From NCBI GenBank assembly GCA_009787435.1, contig WRFW01000163.1, positions 1 to 8,057 of the forward strand: a stretch of 8,057 nt of DNA. The letters are read 5' to 3'. Position 1 is the stretch's first letter. The number at the start of each line of letters is the position of its first letter. The translations under genes were made by a program, and so were the position numbers. Positions 6,316 through 8,057 of the stretch are shown one piece after another. The DNA comes from Defluviitaleaceae bacterium. GTDB lineage: Bacteria > Bacillota > Clostridia > Lachnospirales > UBA5962. A model generated the notes under the pieces. That model did not search any database. It was not told the DNA's origin and saw only the letters and a program-made list of their open reading frames with translations.

Positions 6316-6321
6316 CATTAC

Positions 6322-6350
6322 TTGAAATTTTACTATATATATATTATAAT
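6322..6350 (+). promoter_or_regulatory. Sigma-A type promoter for the small gene at 6446
   Basis: TTGAAA (6322-6327) and a perfect TATAAT (6345-6350) are 17 bp apart. Transcription should start around 6357, at the first bases of the leader that can fold into the structures described for 6357-6441. The -35 box lies within the region bound by polymerase at the fba promoter on the opposite strand. Confidence 0.7.
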
Positions 6351-6356
6351 TATTTT

Positions 6357-6441
6357 TTGAGCACGTTATTTAAAAGCACCTTTCTAAAAACTTGGCAGTT
6401 TTTATAGGTGCTCAATTATTAAAAAATTTAAAGAAGAGGTG
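6357..6441 (+). promoter_or_regulatory. Structured 5' leader with competing hairpins
   Basis: Two structures exclude each other. Structure A pairs AGCACCT (6375-6381) with AGGTGCT (6406-6412) and TAAAAACT (6385-6392) with AGTTTTTA (6397-6404) around a TGGC loop. Structure B pairs TTGAGCAC (6357-6364, at the predicted 5' end) with GTGCTCAA (6408-6415), which uses part of the same right arm and frees CACCT (6377-6381). The freed CACCT, extended by TT, can pair with the ribosome binding site AGAGGTG (6435-6441; one wobble). No T-run follows the hairpin, so control would be of translation rather than termination. It matches no riboswitch class that I recognise. Confidence 0.5.
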
Positions 6442-6445
6442 TTTT

Positions 6446-6712
6446 ATGATTAAAAAAAAATTAGCAGCAGAGCTTATAAAATATAATTTACAACTTATAA
6501 ATCTTGAACCTGGAATTCTTTCAGTGCACGTTTTAGAACATAGAGAGCGTGAAGATGAGCTTTTAAGTTTAATTAAAAATATAGAAAACGATGAAAGTGT
6601 AACTAAAGTGGAGCGAACAGGGGGCAATGTTATAATTTATTTTAACCAAGTAGATTTATTAAAGCCTGCAACTTTAGTTAGGTGGAAAGAGATTTTCAAA
6701 AATTATATTTAA
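6446..6712 (+). CDS. Small uncharacterised protein, possibly HMA-like fold
   Basis: This encodes an 88-residue soluble protein that I do not recognise with confidence. The ATG at 6446 is preceded by AAGAGGTG (6434-6441), and a TTG further upstream at 6392 would start inside the leader hairpin, so 6446 is preferred. The middle of the protein has a strand-helix-strand pattern: EPGILSVHV (21-29), a charged helix DELLSLIKNIE (37-47), VTKVERTGGNVIIYFN (52-67). That layout resembles the small HMA2-like ferredoxin-fold proteins, which typically run PGR-I-V, helix, GV--V--N--TG-V-I-Y. There is no CxxC metal motif, signal peptide or membrane segment. The gene has its own promoter and structured leader and is followed by uvrC on the same strand after 103 bp. 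The HMA link is a weak inference. Confidence 0.75.
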   Translation: MIKKKLAAELIKYNLQLINLEPGILSVHVLEHREREDELLSLIKNIENDESVTKVERTGGNVIIYFNQVDLLKPATLVRWKEIFKNYI

Positions 6713-6717
6713 ACTAC

Positions 6718-6741
6718 CTTTGGCATTGTTAAATGCCTAAG
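6718..6741 (+). terminator. Weak hairpin after the small gene
   Basis: GGCATT (6722-6727) and AATGCC (6732-6737) form a 6-bp stem with a GTTA loop, extended by CTT/AAG after one T-T mismatch. It begins 6 bp after the stop codon, where a terminator is expected, but no T-run follows, so termination would be inefficient and uvrC may be partly read through. Confidence 0.35.
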
Positions 6742-6765
6742 CATTCATTCACAAAGTCTATAATT

Positions 6766-6795
6766 TTGCTAAGTTTCTAAACAGTTTCTTATAAA
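6766..6795 (+). promoter_or_regulatory. Possible promoter for uvrC
   Basis: TTGCTA (6766-6771) and TATAAA (6790-6795) are 18 bp apart. The start would lie close to the ribosome binding site GGGAG (6803-6807). A perfect TATAAT at 6759-6764 is an alternative -10 but lacks a recognisable -35. Either could serve, so the exact start is uncertain. Confidence 0.35.
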
Positions 6796-6815
6796 ACATA
6801 TTGGGAGAAAGCTAA

Positions 6816-8057
6816 ATGTTTAATATACAAGAAGAATTGAAAAAGCTGCCAGAAAAACCGGGCGTTTATTTAATGAAAGATGAAAATGATATTACAATAT
6901 ATGTAGGCAAAAGTGTTAATTTAAAAAGCCGTGTTCGTCAATATTTTCAAGAGTCTAGCCAAGCAGTTAGCATAAAAACTAAATATATGGCTATGCACAT
7001 AAAAAGCTTTGAATATATAGTAACAGAAACAGAAGTTGAAGCTTTAATTCTTGAAAATAACTTAATAAAGAAAAATAGACCACGCTACAACATTTTATTA
7101 AAAGATGATAAAACATATCCGTATATTAAAATTACAAATGAGATGTTTCCTAAAATCATAAAAACACGAAAAGTCTTGAAAGATGGCGGCAAATACTTTG
7201 GACCATATACAAGTGGATTTTTAATGAATGAAACTATGGAGCTTATACATACTATATGGCCAATCCGCACTAGTAAAAGAGTTTTTCCGAGAGATATAAA
7301 TAAAGGCAGGCCTTGTCTTAATTTTCATATTGGAAAGTGTAAAGCGCCTTGTGCTTCTTTGATTACTGAAGAAGATTATAACATTTTTATAAATGAAGCT
7401 GTTAACTTTTTAGAGGGTAAATACGAACACTTAATAAAAACATTTACAGCCCAAATGATAGAATCTTCGCAAAACTTAAATTTTGAAAAAGCAGCTTCTT
7501 TAAGAGACAAAATTAATTCTATAAAATCTTTAACCGAAAACCAAAATGTAGAAAATACAGACAATATAGACCAAGATGTTTTAGCATTAGCAGTTTCAGG
7601 CAAAGACGCCTTAGTTCAAATATTTTTTATAAGAGCAGGGAAAATGATAGGGCGTGAAAGCATTTTTTTAGAGGGTGTTTCTGGTGAAAGCAGAGCAAAT
7701 ATACTAAGTTCATTTTTAAAGCAGTTTTATTCAAGCTTAAGTTTTATTCCGAAAGAAATTTTAATAGAAGAAGACTTGCTTGAAAAAGATATAATTACAA
7801 AATGGCTCAGCGATTTAAGGGGCTTTAAAGTTAATTTAATTAACCCGCAAAGAGGGGATAAAAAACGCATTTTAGATATTGCAGCAAGAAATGCAATATT
7901 AACTATAGAGCAATTTGCAGGCGAGCTTAAACGCCAAAATGAGCGAACAAAAGGAGCAATAGAAGAGTTAGAAAAAGCTTTGAATTTAGAAAATTTAACA
8001 CGTATAGAAGCTTTTGATATTAGCAACATTCAAGGCACAGATTCTGTAGGCTCTATG
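6816..8057 (+). CDS. uvrC: Excinuclease ABC subunit UvrC, N-terminal part (gene cut by window edge)
   Basis: UvrC makes the two incisions of nucleotide excision repair after UvrB marks the lesion. The 414 codons present cover the N-terminal GIY-YIG nuclease domain (GVYLM, 16-20, and IYVGKS, 28-33, which performs the 3' incision), a cysteine-containing linker (PCLNFHIGKCKAPC, 166-179), a UvrB-binding UVR motif (about 214-240, with LNFEKAASLRDKI) and the beginning of the RNase H-like endonuclease domain (IEAFDISNIQGTDSVGS, 397-413). The catalytic residues of the second nuclease beyond this, and the HhH domain, lie outside the window. The ATG at 6816 has GGGAG at 6803-6807. The first of the four cysteines that hold the Fe-S cluster in E. 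coli UvrC appears to be Ser153 here. Confidence 0.97.
   Translation, partial: MFNIQEELKKLPEKPGVYLMKDENDITIYVGKSVNLKSRVRQYFQESSQAVSIKTKYMAMHIKSFEYIVTETEVEALILENNLIKKNRPRYNILLKDDKTYPYIKITNEMFPKIIKTRKVLKDGGKYFGPYTSGFLMNETMELIHTIWPIRTSKRVFPRDINKGRPCLNFHIGKCKAPCASLITEEDYNIFINEAVNFLEGKYEHLIKTFTAQMIESSQNLNFEKAASLRDKINSIKSLTENQNVENTDNIDQDVLALAVSGKDALVQIFFIRAGKMIGRESIFLEGVSGESRANILSSFLKQFYSSLSFIPKEILIEEDLLEKDIITKWLSDLRGFKVNLINPQRGDKKRILDIAARNAILTIEQFAGELKRQNERTKGAIEELEKALNLENLTRIEAFDISNIQGTDSVGSM

Noticed and set aside
6268..6318. Longer N-terminus for the aldolase from the ATG at 6318
   Set aside because: The extra 17 residues are not part of the family, the extended -10 of the promoter lies within them, and AAGGAGG points to the ATG at 6267.
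6392..6445. Longer form of the small protein from TTG at 6392
   Set aside because: TTG lies in the loop of the leader hairpin with no ribosome binding site, whereas the ATG at 6446 has AAGAGGTG.

Overview
The window is AT-rich DNA that looks like the chromosome of a low-GC Firmicute, most likely a member of the Clostridia. The evidence is strong purine-rich ribosome binding sites, sigma-A type promoters, heavy use of AT-rich codons, a GerW/YtfJ protein beside a DUF2953 protein (the Bacillus ytfI-ytfJ pairing), and a ParB of the kind carried by clostridial conjugative elements. TGA is used as a stop, so the standard bacterial code applies. Both ends cut through genes: mutL on the left (minus strand) and uvrC on the right (plus strand).

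Layout. Positions 1-666 hold the N-terminal 222 codons of MutL, reading leftwards. A 143-bp divergent intergenic region follows, with a very good extended -10 promoter at 738-766 firing right. That promoter leads a tightly packed run of six genes: a MazF/PemK-like toxin (810-1355), ParA (1366-2127), ParB (2132-3061), MiaA (3058-3912), a membrane-anchored DUF2953 protein (3897-4667) and GerW/YtfJ (4664-5083). Gaps are 10 and 4 bp, then overlaps of 4, 16 and 4 bp, so this reads as one operon. It joins a mobile-element-style partition and toxin block to housekeeping and envelope/spore-type genes.

The convergent gap 5084-5301 holds two tandem copies of an almost identical 49/50-bp core. Each copy sits between perfectly complementary arms whose sequence differs completely from one copy to the other. 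This is the most unusual structure in the window. Class II fructose-bisphosphate aldolase (5302-6267, minus) ends 10 bp from the second copy. Its promoter is interleaved with a divergent plus-strand promoter (TTGAAA-17-TATAAT, 6322-6350). The plus-strand promoter leads a small 88-aa protein, possibly HMA-like, whose roughly 90-nt leader can form two mutually exclusive structures, one of which could mask the ribosome binding site. uvrC (6816 to the end) closes the window.

How the genes may work together. MutL and UvrC are DNA repair proteins and MiaA modifies tRNA. ParA and ParB would segregate or position DNA. The MazF-like protein has no separate antitoxin gene. Instead it carries a charged C-terminal extension with a strong in-frame ribosome binding site and ATG inside it, so a nested 46-aa product is possible. 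The candidates for something undescribed are the arm-variable palindromic repeats, the possible nested product of the toxin gene, and the leader switch before the small protein.
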